Source: Burkholderiales bacterium RIFCSPHIGHO2_01_FULL_63_240
GTDB taxonomy: Bacteria > Pseudomonadota > Gammaproteobacteria > Burkholderiales > Burkholderiaceae_C
Assembly (NCBI GenBank): GCA_001770725.1
Contig: MERU01000002.1
Coordinates: 248,001 to 312,000, forward strand
Direction of reading: 5' to 3'
Length of the DNA: 64,000 nucleotides
The notes beneath the pieces are model-generated. The model did not search any database, had not been told where the DNA came from, and worked only from the letters and a program-made list of their open reading frames with translations. Each line of letters begins with the position of its first letter. Position 1 is the first letter of the stretch. The position numbers and the translations under genes were made by a program. Positions 42,455 through 52,476 of this stretch are shown piece by piece.

Positions 42455-45040
42455 ATGGCTTTTCCCGCTTCCCCGCAAGAGACCGGGCCCACCCCGCCGC
42501 AAGCCCCCGGACAGACCAGTCGCCTTTTCTGGCGCTGGTGGCGCAAGCAAAGCCCCAGTCAGCAAGACCGCTACGCCACGCTGGGCCCCCTGGTGTCCGT
42601 TCTGCTGTTCCTGGCGGCCATCATCGCGGCCTTCTGGTACCTGCGCAACGAAGAGCTCGAGCGCGAGCAGGAAGCCGTCAAGCGCGACACCGAGGTCGTT
42701 CAGCAGCAGATCCGCATGCGCCTGGTCGAGAACCAGGAACAGTTGCTGCGCCTGGCACGCGACGTCAGCCTCAAACCCGGCGACCCGGAGGTGTTCACCA
42801 AGCAGGCCGACGACTTCATCCGAGCCCGCCCCGAGATCCTCAGCGTCAGCTGGGTGCAGCGCGACGGCCGCATGAAGGCCACCCGCAATGCCTTCAGCCT
42901 GCCCATCGCGCCAGAGCAGGTGCCCGAAATGCCCATCGAGGAAACCGACTGGCGCGAGCACTTTCCCGGCGCCGAGCCCCGGCAGGCCTTCAAGACCGCG
43001 CGTGACAACAACATGCCGGTCTACTCGCGCCCCTACCTGAACCCGCAAGGGGTGCGCGTGCTGCAGCTGCAGATGCCCATGGTGGAGCGCGGCCAGTTCT
43101 CCGGCACCCTGGTCACCGAGTACGCCCTCGACCCGCTGATGCGCTACCTGGTGCCCCGCGAGATCGCCGCGCGCCACGCCATGAGCCTCATCGAGGTCAG
43201 CGGCATCGTGCTGAGCAGCACCTCCGGCGCCCGCAACGAAGACTCCGCCCGCCCCATCTTCGCGCACGACGTGGTCGTCACCCCCGTGGGCAATGGCCTG
43301 ATCCTGCGCGGCTCGGGCTACCGCACCTCGTCGGGCCTGATCGGCAACACCCTGTTCTGGATGGTGGTGGCGCTGTCCGTGCTCACCGTCTGGACGCTGA
43401 TGGGCACCCTGCGCCACATGCGCCGCCGCTCGCAGATCCAGAAGGCACTGGTGCAGGAAACCAACTTCCGCCGGGCCATGGAGAACTCCATGCTCACCGG
43501 CATGCGCACCATCGACCTCGAAGGCCGCATCACCTACGTGAACCCGGCCTTCTGCGCCATGACCGGCTTTTCCGAAGAAGAGCTGATCGGCTGCGTGCCG
43601 CCCTACCCCTACTGGCCGAAAGACCGACTCGACGAGTTCAACCGCATGTTCCAGCAGGAGCTGCTGGGCCGCAGCCCCATGGGCGGCATCGAGGTCGTCA
43701 TGCAGCGCCGCGACGGCAGCCAGTTCGACGCCCGCATGTACGTCTCGCCCCTGATCGACGCCCAGGGCGACCAGTCCGGCTGGATGACGTCCGTCACCAA
43801 CATCACCGAAGCCAAACGCGTGCGCGACCAGCTCACCGCCGCCCACGAGCGCTTCACCACCGTGCTGGAAGGCCTGGACGCCGCCGTGTCCGTGGTCTCC
43901 GTGCAACGCGGCGAGCTGCTGTTCGCCAACCGCTCCTACCGCCTGTGGTTCGGCGCCAACCCCGACGCCCACGCCCAGCTCACCGGCGGCCAGGTCATGC
44001 CCGATGAGGTCATCGATGGCGACGAGGCCGTGGACGACTTCGGCGGCCTGCCCACGCACTCGCTCACCAACGCTGGCAGCGACACCCGCGAGGTGTTCAT
44101 GGACACGGTGCAAAAGTGGTTCGACGTGCGGGCCCGCTACGTGCAGTGGACCGACGGCAACCTGGCCCAGATGCTGATTGCCACCGACATCACCGCCCGC
44201 CGCCAGGCCGAAGAGGCCGCGGCGCGCCAGGCCGAGAAGTCGCAGTTCACGAGCCGGCTCATCACCATGGGCGAAATGGCTTCGACCGTCGCCCACGAGC
44301 TCAACCAGCCGCTGGCGGCCATCTCCAACTACTGCAGCGGCATGATCAGCCGGGTGCAAAACGGAAACATCGACAGCGAGCAATTGGTGGGGGCGCTGGA
44401 GAAAACGTCCCGCCAGGCCCAGCGCGCCGGCCAGATCATCCACCGCATCCGCCAGTTCGTGAAACGCTCGGAGCCCCAGCGCCAGCCCGCCCGGGTGCGC
44501 GACATCACCGACGCCGTGCTCGAGCTCGCCGTCTTCGAGATGAAGCGCCGCCGCGTCACCCTCAACACCATGGTGGCCAACCGCCTGCCCCAGATCATGG
44601 CGGACCCGATCCTGATCGAGCAGGTGCTGCTGAACCTGCTGAAAAACGCCGCCGAGGCCATCGACTCGGCCCAGATGCCCATGTCGCGTCGCCTGATCGA
44701 CCTCAAGGTGCAACAGCGCGTGACAGAAGACCAGGGACCGGTGGTCGAATTCACCGTCAGCGATGGCGGCCCCGGCATGAAGGAAGAAATGCTGGCGCGG
44801 CTTTTCGAGGCCTTCCACTCGACCAAGGCCGAGGGATTAGGGATAGGCCTGAGTCTTTGTCGCTCCATCATTGAGTCCCATCATGGCCGGATCAAGGCCG
44901 AGAACATCTACAATGGTTCGAACGTCGTGGGGTGCCGGTTCACCTTCACCCTCCCGATCGAGGCCGACGCAGGTAGCCAGCCGGACCCGTCCGACTCGGC
45001 CATCCCTCCCTCCAACGATTTGCTTGCCGACAACCCATGA
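42455..45040 (+). CDS. Membrane PAS-domain sensor histidine kinase
   Basis: This 861-residue kinase has a first helix at about 48-68 (PLVSVLLFLAAIIAAFWYLR), a periplasmic CHASE-like region to about 285, and a second helix (LIGNTLFWMVVALSVLTVWT). A PAS domain (MRTIDLEGRITYVNPAFCAM) and a second PAS-like segment follow (about 455-575). HisKA is GEMASTVAHELNQPLAAISN, and the ATPase has NLLKNAAEAIDSA, DGGPGMKEEML and GLGIGLSLCRSI. It belongs to the FixL/DctB-like HPK4 group. Its stop overlaps the start of the LuxR-type regulator (ATGA), so they are a matched pair. The signal is unknown. Confidence 0.94.
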   Translation: MAFPASPQETGPTPPQAPGQTSRLFWRWWRKQSPSQQDRYATLGPLVSVLLFLAAIIAAFWYLRNEELEREQEAVKRDTEVVQQQIRMRLVENQEQLLRLARDVSLKPGDPEVFTKQADDFIRARPEILSVSWVQRDGRMKATRNAFSLPIAPEQVPEMPIEETDWREHFPGAEPRQAFKTARDNNMPVYSRPYLNPQGVRVLQLQMPMVERGQFSGTLVTEYALDPLMRYLVPREIAARHAMSLIEVSGIVLSSTSGARNEDSARPIFAHDVVVTPVGNGLILRGSGYRTSSGLIGNTLFWMVVALSVLTVWTLMGTLRHMRRRSQIQKALVQETNFRRAMENSMLTGMRTIDLEGRITYVNPAFCAMTGFSEEELIGCVPPYPYWPKDRLDEFNRMFQQELLGRSPMGGIEVVMQRRDGSQFDARMYVSPLIDAQGDQSGWMTSVTNITEAKRVRDQLTAAHERFTTVLEGLDAAVSVVSVQRGELLFANRSYRLWFGANPDAHAQLTGGQVMPDEVIDGDEAVDDFGGLPTHSLTNAGSDTREVFMDTVQKWFDVRARYVQWTDGNLAQMLIATDITARRQAEEAAARQAEKSQFTSRLITMGEMASTVAHELNQPLAAISNYCSGMISRVQNGNIDSEQLVGALEKTSRQAQRAGQIIHRIRQFVKRSEPQRQPARVRDITDAVLELAVFEMKRRRVTLNTMVANRLPQIMADPILIEQVLLNLLKNAAEAIDSAQMPMSRRLIDLKVQQRVTEDQGPVVEFTVSDGGPGMKEEMLARLFEAFHSTKAEGLGIGLSLCRSIIESHHGRIKAENIYNGSNVVGCRFTFTLPIEADAGSQPDPSDSAIPPSNDLLADNP

Positions 45041-45678
45041 GCTTGATCCCCAAAAAAGGCACTGTGTATGTGGTGGATGACGACGAGGCCGTTCGCGACT
45101 CGTTGCAGTGGCTGCTGGAGGGCAAGGACTACCGGGTTCGCTGCTTCGACTCGGCCGAGTCCTTCCTCGCCCGCTTCGACCCCCGTGAAGTCGCCTGCCT
45201 GATCGCCGACATCCGCATGGACGGCATGAGCGGCCTGGAGTTGCAAGACAAGCTGCTCGAGCGCAAATCGCCCCTGCCCATCGTCTTCATCACCGGCCAC
45301 GGCGACGTGCCCATGGCCGTGAACACCATGAAAAAGGGCGCGATGGACTTCATCGAAAAGCCCTTCAAGGAGGACGCCCTGGTCGCCCTGGTCGAGCGCA
45401 TGCTGGACCAGGCCCGCTCGGCCTTCTCGCAGTCCCAGGAAGCCGCCAGCCGCGAGGCCCTGCTCTCGCGCCTGACCACCCGCGAAGCCCAGGTGCTCGA
45501 GCGCATCGTCGCCGGCCGCCTGAACAAGCAGATCGCCGACGACCTGGGCATCTCCATCAAGACGGTGGAAGCCCACCGCGCCAACGTGATGGAAAAGCTC
45601 AACGCCAACACCGTGGCCGACCTGCTCAAGATCGCCCTGGGCGCCAGCGGCCAGGCGCCCGCAGCCGGCACCAAGTAA
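45037..45678 (+). CDS. FixJ/LuxR-type response regulator
   Basis: The 213-residue regulator has a receiver domain (residues 8-125: YVVDDDEAVRDSLQWLL, phospho-Asp in ADIRMDGMSGLEL, Lys in FIEKPF). Its C-terminal LuxR/FixJ helix-turn-helix reads LTTREAQVLERIVAGRLNKQ and IADDLGISIKTVEAHRANVM. It is translationally coupled to the preceding kinase and should be phosphorylated by it. Targets are unknown; adjacency to aceE and folD does not prove control of either. A good terminator follows. Confidence 0.94.
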   Translation: MSLIPKKGTVYVVDDDEAVRDSLQWLLEGKDYRVRCFDSAESFLARFDPREVACLIADIRMDGMSGLELQDKLLERKSPLPIVFITGHGDVPMAVNTMKKGAMDFIEKPFKEDALVALVERMLDQARSAFSQSQEAASREALLSRLTTREAQVLERIVAGRLNKQIADDLGISIKTVEAHRANVMEKLNANTVADLLKIALGASGQAPAAGTK

Positions 45679-45700
45679 GGCCGCCCGGCCGTCCCCTCGA

Positions 45701-45724
45701 AGGCCGCCTGCAAGCGGCCTTTTT
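45701..45724 (+). terminator. Rho-independent terminator after the two-component operon
   Basis: AGGCCGC and GCGGCCT form a 7-bp stem with a 6-base loop, followed by TTTT, between the regulator gene and folD. Confidence 0.85.
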
Positions 45725-45789
45725 CCATTGCTGCGAACCCGTTTCGGCTTGCCCTCGTTTTTTCTGATCCCGACCTCCGGAGCCACACC

Positions 45790-46650
45790 ATGACCGCCCA
45801 ACTCATCGACGGCAACGCCCTGTCCAAGCAACTGCGCGGCGAAGTCGCCCAGCGCGCCGCCGCCCTGACCGCCAAAGGCCTCAAGCCCGGCCTGGCCGTC
45901 GTCCTGGTGGGCGACAACCCCGCCAGCCAGGTCTACGTGCGCAACAAGGTCAAGGCCTGCGAAGACGCCGGCTTTCACTCCGTGCTCGAAAAGTACGACG
46001 CCACGCTGAGCGAGGCCGACCTGCTGGCGCGCGTCGAGGCCCTCAACAACGACCCCTCGATCCACGGCATCCTGGTGCAACTGCCCCTGCCCAAGCACAT
46101 CGACGACCACAAGGTCATCGAGGCCATCTCGCCGCTCAAAGACGTCGATGGCTTTCACGTTGCCAGCGCTGGCGCCCTGATGGTCGGCGAAGTCGGCTTC
46201 AAGGCCTGCACGCCCTACGGCTGCATGAAGATGCTCGAATCCATCGGCATGAAGGACCTGCGCGGCAAGCACGCCGTGGTCATCGGGCGCTCCAACATCG
46301 TCGGCAAGCCGATGGCGATGATGCTGCTGGCGGCCAACGCCACCGTCACCATCACCCACAGCGGCACCGCCGACCTGGGCGCCATGACCCGCCAGGCCGA
46401 CATCGTCGTGGCCGCCGTGGGCAAGCGCAACGTGCTGACCGCCGACATGGTCAAGCCCGGCGCCGTGGTCATCGACGTGGGCATGAACCGCGACGACGAA
46501 GGCAAGCTCTGTGGTGACGTGGACTTCAACGGCGTGAAGGAAGTGGCAAGCCACATCACCCCCGTGCCCGGCGGGGTCGGTCCCATGACGATTACCATGT
46601 TGCTGGTCAACACCATGGAAGCCGCTGAACGCGCCGCTGCCCAAGCATGA
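45790..46650 (+). CDS. folD: Bifunctional methylenetetrahydrofolate dehydrogenase/cyclohydrolase
   Basis: This 286-residue cytosolic enzyme interconverts 5,10-methylene- and 10-formyl-tetrahydrofolate. It shows [20 protein letters not shown] with the catalytic Tyr-Lys region, [29 protein letters not shown] and the cofactor motif [18 protein letters not shown], then [14 protein letters not shown]. The start has CCGGAG upstream. Its stop overlaps the start of the peptidase gene by four bases (ATGA). One-carbon units made here feed purine synthesis, for which purL lies further along. Confidence 0.97.
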   Translation: MTAQLIDGNALSKQLRGEVAQRAAALTAKGLKPGLAVVLVGDNPASQVYVRNKVKACEDAGFHSVLEKYDATLSEADLLARVEALNNDPSIHGILVQLPLPKHIDDHKVIEAISPLKDVDGFHVASAGALMVGEVGFKACTPYGCMKMLESIGMKDLRGKHAVVIGRSNIVGKPMAMMLLAANATVTITHSGTADLGAMTRQADIVVAAVGKRNVLTADMVKPGAVVIDVGMNRDDEGKLCGDVDFNGVKEVASHITPVPGGVGPMTITMLLVNTMEAAERAAAQA

Positions 46651-48698
46651 GCAACAACCCCCTTCTGGACACCTCCGGCCTGCCCCTGTTCGACCAGATC
46701 AAGCCCGAGCAGGTCAGCCCTGCGATGGACGCGCTGCTGGCCGAATCCGAAGCCGCGCTGGAAAAGGTCACCGGCCCCGACGTGCCGGCCGACTACGACG
46801 CCCTGTCGCTGCTGCTGGACGTGCCGACCGAGCGCATGGGCCGCGCCTGGGGCGCCGTGGGCCACCTCAACAGCGTGGCCGACACGCCCGAGCTGCGCGC
46901 GGCCTTCAACGAGAACCTGCCGCGCCTGACCGAGTTCTACACGCGGCTGGGTTCGGACGAGCGCCTTTACGCCAAGTACAAGGCGGTCAACCTGGCCGAC
47001 CAGGCAGCGGGTGCCGAGCACAAGCTGCCCCCCGCTCGCCGCCGCGCCCTGGACAACGCCCTGCGCGGCTTCGTCCTCGGTGGCGCCGAACTGCAAGGCG
47101 CCGCCAAGCAGCGTTTTGCCGAGATCCAGGAGCTGCAGGCCGCCAAGTCGCAGGCTTTTTCCGAGCACTTGATGGACAGCACCGACGCCTTCTCGCACTT
47201 CGCCAGCACCGATGAGCTGGCCGGCGTGCCGGACGACGTGCAGGCCGCCACCCGCGCGGCCGCAGAAGCCGAAGGCAAGCCCGGTCACAAGCTCACCCTG
47301 CACATGCCCTGCTACCTGCCGGTCATGCAGTACGCCACGAACCGCGCGCTGCGCGAGACGATGTACCGCGCCTACGCCACCCGCGCCAGCGAGTTCGGCC
47401 CGGCTGAGCGCGACAACTCCACGCTGATGCAGGAGATCGTCGCCCTGCGCCAGGAAGAGGCCCAACTGCTGGGCTACGCCAACTTCGCCGAGGTGTCGCT
47501 GGTGCCCAAGATGGCCCAGAGCCCCCAGCAGGTCATGGACTTCCTTCGTGACCTGGCCAAGCGCGCCCGCCCCTACGCCGAGAAGGACATGGCCGAGCTG
47601 CGCGAGTTCGCCCGCACCGAGTGCGGCCTGAGCGACCTGCAGGCCTGGGACATCGCCTTCGTCAGCGAGAAGCTCAAGGAGGCCCGCTATGCCTTCAGCG
47701 ACCAGGAGGTCAAGCAGTACTTCACCGAGCCGACCGTGCTCAAGGGCCTGTTCGGTCTGATCGAGAAGCTCTTCGACGTCCGCATCACGCCCGACACGGC
47801 ACCTGTGTGGCATGAAACGGTGCGCTTTTTCCGCATCGAGCGCGCCGGCCAGCTTGTCGGCCAGTTCTACCTCGACCCCTACGCCCGCCCCGGCAAGCGC
47901 CCCGGCGCCTGGATGGACGACGTGCGCGGCCGCTGGACGCGCCCCGACAACCACGCGACCCAGACCCCGGTCGCCCACCTAGTTTGCAACTATGCCCGCG
48001 GCGTCGGCGACAAACCCGCGCTGCTGACCCATGACGACGTGACCACGCTCTTTCACGAGTTCGGCCACGGCCTGCACCACATGCTGACCCAGGTCGACGA
48101 CATCGGCGTGGCCGGCATCAGCGGCGTCGAGTGGGACGCGGTCGAGCTGCCCAGCCAGTTCATGGAGAACTTCTGCTGGGAGTGGGATGTGGTGCAGCAG
48201 CTCACCTCGCATGTCGACACCGGCGCGCACCTGCCGCGCGAGCTGTTCGACAAGATGGTGGCGGCCAAGAACTTCCAGAGCGGCATGCAGACCGCGCGCC
48301 AGATCGAGTTCTCGCTGTTCGACATGCGCCTGCACGCCGAGCCGGGCGCGCAGGCCGATGTGCAGAAGGTGATCGACGAGGTGCGCCAGGAAGTCGCCGT
48401 CAACATCCCGCCAGCCTTCAACCGCTTCCAGCACAGCTTCTCGCACATCTTTGCAGGTGGTTACGCGGCGGGCTATTACAGCTACAAGTGGGCCGAGGTG
48501 CTGTCCGCCGACGCCTACGCCGCCTTCGAAGAAGCCGCCACGCCCCAGACCGGCGTGCTCAACCCCGAGGTCGGTCGCCGCTACCGCGAGGCCATCCTCG
48601 AAGCGGGGGGCAGCCGCTCGGCCATGGACAATTTCAAGGCATTCCGGGGGCGCGAGCCTCAGATCGACGCCCTGCTGCGCCACCAGGGCATGGCCTGA
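46647..48698 (+). CDS. prlC: Oligopeptidase A, M3-family zinc metallopeptidase
   Basis: The 683-residue thimet-type peptidase has the zinc motif [10 protein letters not shown] at about residue 468 (TTLFHEFGH) and downstream [20 protein letters not shown] supplying the third ligand. The C-terminal [20 protein letters not shown] is typical of the family. It degrades short peptides, including cleaved signal peptides, in the cytoplasm. It is coupled to folD upstream; the next gene starts a few bases later. E. coli OpdA has a similar length (680 residues). Confidence 0.95.
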   Translation: MSNNPLLDTSGLPLFDQIKPEQVSPAMDALLAESEAALEKVTGPDVPADYDALSLLLDVPTERMGRAWGAVGHLNSVADTPELRAAFNENLPRLTEFYTRLGSDERLYAKYKAVNLADQAAGAEHKLPPARRRALDNALRGFVLGGAELQGAAKQRFAEIQELQAAKSQAFSEHLMDSTDAFSHFASTDELAGVPDDVQAATRAAAEAEGKPGHKLTLHMPCYLPVMQYATNRALRETMYRAYATRASEFGPAERDNSTLMQEIVALRQEEAQLLGYANFAEVSLVPKMAQSPQQVMDFLRDLAKRARPYAEKDMAELREFARTECGLSDLQAWDIAFVSEKLKEARYAFSDQEVKQYFTEPTVLKGLFGLIEKLFDVRITPDTAPVWHETVRFFRIERAGQLVGQFYLDPYARPGKRPGAWMDDVRGRWTRPDNHATQTPVAHLVCNYARGVGDKPALLTHDDVTTLFHEFGHGLHHMLTQVDDIGVAGISGVEWDAVELPSQFMENFCWEWDVVQQLTSHVDTGAHLPRELFDKMVAAKNFQSGMQTARQIEFSLFDMRLHAEPGAQADVQKVIDEVRQEVAVNIPPAFNRFQHSFSHIFAGGYAAGYYSYKWAEVLSADAYAAFEEAATPQTGVLNPEVGRRYREAILEAGGSRSAMDNFKAFRGREPQIDALLRHQGMA

Positions 48699-48721
48699 TG
48701 AAGTCAAAGAAGGAGCAAGCC

Positions 48722-49342
48722 GTGTCAGCGATGAAACCCCGTGCTTTCTGGCGGGCCTGCCTGCCCGTGCTGCTCAGCGGCCTGCTGGCGCCCGCCGCCT
48801 GGGGGGCCTACAAGATCGTCGGCCCCGATGGGCGCATCACCTACACCGACCGCCCCCCGGTCGGTCAGGCCGCGCAGGCCCTGAGCAAGCCCAAGGCGGG
48901 TGTCAGCGCCGTGGCCCTGCCCTACGAGTTGCAACAGATCGTCAACCGCCACCCGGTCACCCTGTACACCACACGCGAGTGTTCCGCCTGTGAAACCGGC
49001 CGCCAGTTGCTGCAGTCCCGTGGCGTGCCCTACACCGAGAAGACGGTCGACACCCCCGACGACATCCGCGCCTTCAACGCCCAGGAAAACAGCACGCAGT
49101 TGCCGACGCTGAAGGTCGGCGGCAAGCAGATCATCGGCTTGCAGCAGTCGGAGTGGAACGCCTACCTCGACGCGGCCGGCTACCCTCAGCAATCGAAGCT
49201 GCCGCCGGGCTATGCCCAACCCGAAGCCAGCCCGCTGGTCCCACCCAAGCCCCCCGCTGACAGCAAAGGCGATCGCCGCAACGATGACGACCGCCCCTTC
49301 GCCCCCACCATCGGCAACCCGCCCGAAGGTTTCCGTTTCTGA
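48722..49342 (+). CDS. Exported DUF4124-glutaredoxin-like protein
   Basis: This 206-residue protein has a signal peptide (MKPRAFWRACLPVLLSGLLAPAAWG), a short DUF4124 segment (AYKIVGPDGRITYTDRPPV), then a glutaredoxin-like domain with the redox pair CSAC in LYTTRECSACETGRQLLQSR and the cis-Pro loop TQLPTLKVGGKQIIG. It probably acts on disulfides in the periplasm. The tail is Pro-rich and disordered. I chose GTG at 48722 because AAGGAG lies six bases before it. An ATG at 48698 overlapping the prlC stop (TGATG) would add eight residues. Confidence 0.85.
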   Translation: MSAMKPRAFWRACLPVLLSGLLAPAAWGAYKIVGPDGRITYTDRPPVGQAAQALSKPKAGVSAVALPYELQQIVNRHPVTLYTTRECSACETGRQLLQSRGVPYTEKTVDTPDDIRAFNAQENSTQLPTLKVGGKQIIGLQQSEWNAYLDAAGYPQQSKLPPGYAQPEASPLVPPKPPADSKGDRRNDDDRPFAPTIGNPPEGFRF

Positions 49343-50615
49343 CCCGGCCTTGTCCTCTGTGATCCAAACCGACGTGGCCATCATCGGCGGTGGCCCGGCG
49401 GGGCTCATGGCTGCCGAAAAGCTCTCCACCAAAGGCTGGCGGGTCGACCTGTTCGACGCCATGCCGTCCGTCGGCCGCAAGTTCCTGCTGGCCGGCCGCG
49501 GCGGCCTGAACATCACGCACTCCGAGCCTTTCGAGCGCTTCGCCCAGCGTTTCGAGGAGCGCTCGAGCGCCCTCGCGCCCATGCTCGCGGCCTTCACCCC
49601 CGACGACCTTCGCCAGTGGTGCCTGGGCCTGGGCATCGAGACCTTCGTGGGCAGCTCCGGACGCGTCTTTCCGCAGGAAATGAAGGCCGCCCCCTTGCTG
49701 CGCGCCTGGCTCAGCCGGCTGCGCCAGCAAGGCGTGCGCGTGCACACCCGCCACAGCTGGCAGGGCTGGACAGAGGCAGGCGAGCTGACCTTCACCGCCC
49801 CGGTTGGCTCCGTCATCGCCCAGCCGCGAGCCACCCTGCTGGCCCTGGGTGGCGGCAGCTGGTCGCGCCTGGGCTCCGATGGCCGCTGGGCGCCCTGGCT
49901 GCAGGAGCGCGGGGTGGACATCGCGCCTTTGCGGGCGGCCAACTGCGGCTTCGATGTCGCCCCCACGGGCGAGGGCCGCGATGGCTGGTCCGAACACCTG
50001 ACGAGCCGCCACGCAGGCCAGCCGATCAAGCCTGTCACGCTCACCTTCACCGATCGCCACGGCCAGACCGAGACCCGCCAGGGCGAGTTCGTGCTCACCG
50101 AAGCCGGCATCGAGGGCAGCCTGGTCTACGCGTACGCCAGCCGCATCCGCGACGTCATCGAACGCGACGCTCAGGCCACGGTCTGGCTCAACCTGCTGCC
50201 GGCGCACACGGCCGAGCAAGTTCTCGCCGAACTCAAGCGCCCTCGTGGCCCGCGCAGCCTGGCCACTCACCTCAAGAGCCGACTGGGGCTGCATGGCCTG
50301 AAAACCGCGCTGCTGCACGAGTTGCTCAGCAAGGAAGCCATGCAGGACCCGGCCGCGCTGGCCAAGGCCATCCAGCACCTGCCCATCACGCTGCTGCGCC
50401 CCCGCCCGATGGACGAAGCCATCAGCACGGCGGGTGGCGTGCGTTTCGAGGCCCTTGACGATGGCCTCATGCTGCGCGCGATGCCCGGCGTGTTCTGCGC
50501 GGGCGAGATGCTCGACTGGGAGGCGCCAACAGGTGGTTACCTGCTGACGGCATCGCTGGCGACGGCCGTGGTGGCTGCGCAGGGCGTCACCCGCCACCTG
50601 AATGCGGGGACCTAA
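49284..50615 (+). CDS. HI0933/YhiN-type FAD-dependent oxidoreductase
   Basis: About 443 residues. The dinucleotide-binding fold is VAIIGGGPAGLMAAEKLSTK near the N-terminus, followed by GRKFLLAGRGGLNITHSEPF, which marks the HI0933/YhiN-like flavoprotein family (the TIGR03862 type). The C-terminal GVFCAGEMLDWEAPTGGYLL then TASLATAVVAAQGV completes the FAD site. The physiological substrate of the family is unknown. The start is uncertain: ATG at 49284 overlaps the previous gene, while GTG at 49359 sits just before the fold. Neither has a good ribosome site. Confidence 0.88.
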   Translation: MTTAPSPPPSATRPKVSVSDPALSSVIQTDVAIIGGGPAGLMAAEKLSTKGWRVDLFDAMPSVGRKFLLAGRGGLNITHSEPFERFAQRFEERSSALAPMLAAFTPDDLRQWCLGLGIETFVGSSGRVFPQEMKAAPLLRAWLSRLRQQGVRVHTRHSWQGWTEAGELTFTAPVGSVIAQPRATLLALGGGSWSRLGSDGRWAPWLQERGVDIAPLRAANCGFDVAPTGEGRDGWSEHLTSRHAGQPIKPVTLTFTDRHGQTETRQGEFVLTEAGIEGSLVYAYASRIRDVIERDAQATVWLNLLPAHTAEQVLAELKRPRGPRSLATHLKSRLGLHGLKTALLHELLSKEAMQDPAALAKAIQHLPITLLRPRPMDEAISTAGGVRFEALDDGLMLRAMPGVFCAGEMLDWEAPTGGYLLTASLATAVVAAQGVTRHLNAGT

Positions 50616-50689
50616 CCCGATCTGAGGATTCCCTGCCGGTGCGTCGAGTCATATCGTGAAACGACCATCATCAACAACGGGGAATCACC

Positions 50690-51715
50690 ATGTCAAACAC
50701 CACTCCTGCGACCGGACGTTCGAGTCACGGTGCGTTGGGCAGCCGCCTGCGGCGCTTCGCCCGCCAAGCCCTGACGTCCGCCCTGCTGCCCTCCCTGGCC
50801 TTGCTTTCCAGCACCGCACAGGCGCAATACAGCAAGATGGTCGTGCTCAGCGACAGCATGTCGGACACGCACCGCTACTTTGATTTCACTCGCGCCACGC
50901 TGGGCAGAGGCTTTCCGGCGCCCCCCGCCTACGAAGGCCGCTTTTGCAACGGCCCCGTCGCCGTCGAGGTGCTGGCCGACAAGCTGGGCGTGCAGATCGA
51001 GAATTACTCGTTCTCCGGCGCATTGAGCGGCTACCTGACGCTGCTGGGCATCCCCCTGGGCGTGCTCAGCCAGGTCACGGAGCACCTCAACCGCCGCTCG
51101 CTCGTGCCTTCACTGCCGACCGTGCCCTTCGTTGGCGAGGTCTTCAGCCTCATCCCGGGTACCGGCAAGGCAGACCCCAAGGCCCTCTACGTGATCTGGA
51201 CCGGGCCCGACGACTATTACTTCCCGGGCGGCATGAACAGCCTGACCGCTTACAAGGCCGCGGCCAACATCCAGCAGGCCATCACCTCGCTGTACAACGC
51301 GGGGGCGCGCTATTTCTTCGTGCCGAGCATGCCGGACCTGGGCATCACCCCGCGGGCCCGGCAACTCGAGGCGCGCAACGCTGGCTACATTGCCCGCGCC
51401 TCGAGGTACAGCCAGCAGTTCGCCGACGTGCTGGGCAAGGCGCTTGACAGCTCCCGCACACGTTACCCGCAGGCGCGCATCATGGGCTTCGACACCCTGC
51501 CCTTCCTGAAGGCCGAGATGGACAAAGCACGGGCCCAGGGCAAGAACGTGACCGAGGCTTGCCACCCAGGGGGGCTGAACCTGACGCAGTTCGAAGAACG
51601 CCCGGTCTGCCCCAACCCGGACGACTACCTCTTCTGGGACGACAACCACCCCACGGCGGAGGCCAACCGCATCCTGGGCCAGGCCTGGGCAGGCGCCATC
51701 ACGGCACGGCCCTGA
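50690..51715 (+). CDS. Secreted SGNH/GDSL-family hydrolase
   Basis: This 341-residue exported esterase/lipase-like protein has a long signal peptide ending ALLSSTAQAQ (about residue 46). Block I reads MVVLSDSMSDTHRYFDF, with Ser in place of the usual Gly of GDS but the nucleophile Ser kept. The blocks NYSFSGALSG, VIWTGPDDYYF (equivalent of G-x-ND) and the catalytic DDNHPTAEANRIL (D-x-x-H) are present. It probably cleaves an ester in the envelope or outside; the substrate is unknown. It is convergent with rpiA, 14 bases apart. Confidence 0.85.
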   Translation: MSNTTPATGRSSHGALGSRLRRFARQALTSALLPSLALLSSTAQAQYSKMVVLSDSMSDTHRYFDFTRATLGRGFPAPPAYEGRFCNGPVAVEVLADKLGVQIENYSFSGALSGYLTLLGIPLGVLSQVTEHLNRRSLVPSLPTVPFVGEVFSLIPGTGKADPKALYVIWTGPDDYYFPGGMNSLTAYKAAANIQQAITSLYNAGARYFFVPSMPDLGITPRARQLEARNAGYIARASRYSQQFADVLGKALDSSRTRYPQARIMGFDTLPFLKAEMDKARAQGKNVTEACHPGGLNLTQFEERPVCPNPDDYLFWDDNHPTAEANRILGQAWAGAITARP

Positions 51716-51729
51716 GCACAGGCCAGGGG

Positions 51730-52413
51730 TCAGAAGGACAGCGTCTTGACCCCTGCCGTGGTGCCCAGCAGGCAGACATCGGCCTTGTTGCGGGCGAACA
51801 CGCCCACCGTGACCACCCCGGGCCACTGGTTGACGTCGGACTCGAAGCGGGCCGGATCGCTGATCTGCAGGCCGCGCACGTCGACGATGATGTTGCCGTT
51901 GTCGGTGGTCACGCCCTCGCGCACCTGGCCCTGGCCACCGATGGCAGCGAAGGCGCGGATGACCTGGGCGGCCGCCATCGGGATGACTTCGACGGGCAGC
52001 GGGAACTTGCCCAGCGCCTGCACCAGCTTGCTTTCGTCGGCGATGCAGACGAAACGCTCGGCCAGCTCGGCCACGATCTTCTCGCGGGTCAGCGCGGCGC
52101 CACCGCCTTTGATCATGTTGCCGGCGTGGTCGATCTCGTCGGCGCCGTCGATGTAGACGCCCAGCCCTGTCACGGCCTCGGCGGCCAGCACGGGCACGCC
52201 CAGCGCTTCCAGCCGCTGGGTGCTGCGCACGGAGCTCGACACCGCACCGCTCACTCGTTTGGGATCGGCTTTGAGGGCCTCGCCCAGGGCGTCGATGAAC
52301 TTGTCCACGGTCGAGCCCGTGCCCACGCCCACGATGCAGCCCGAAGGCACGTATTCGAGGGCGGCGCGCCCCACCAGGGTCTTGAGTTCGTCTTGGGTCA
52401 GGGCTTGGGACAT
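51730..52413 (-). CDS. rpiA: Ribose-5-phosphate isomerase A
   Basis: This 227-residue enzyme interconverts ribose 5-phosphate and ribulose 5-phosphate. It shows [40 protein letters not shown] and [20 protein letters not shown], all diagnostic of RpiA. I start at [11 protein letters not shown] (52413), which fits the E. coli length; the track ORF adds 12 residues. It follows the DUF1624 gene on the same strand with a 63-base gap. Confidence 0.96.
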   Translation of the reverse strand: MSQALTQDELKTLVGRAALEYVPSGCIVGVGTGSTVDKFIDALGEALKADPKRVSGAVSSSVRSTQRLEALGVPVLAAEAVTGLGVYIDGADEIDHAGNMIKGGGAALTREKIVAELAERFVCIADESKLVQALGKFPLPVEVIPMAAAQVIRAFAAIGGQGQVREGVTTDNGNIIVDVRGLQISDPARFESDVNQWPGVVTVGVFARNKADVCLLGTTAGVKTLSF

Positions 52414-52476
52414 GGCAGCAGGCTCAGCAGAGCAATCAGAGGGAAGCAACAGGCGCTGTGCGGTTCGGTGCGGCGA

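Noticed and set aside
42266-44818. 850-residue minus-strand ORF opposite the sensor kinase
   Set aside because: It is a shadow; the plus strand encodes complete PAS, HisKA and HATPase motifs.
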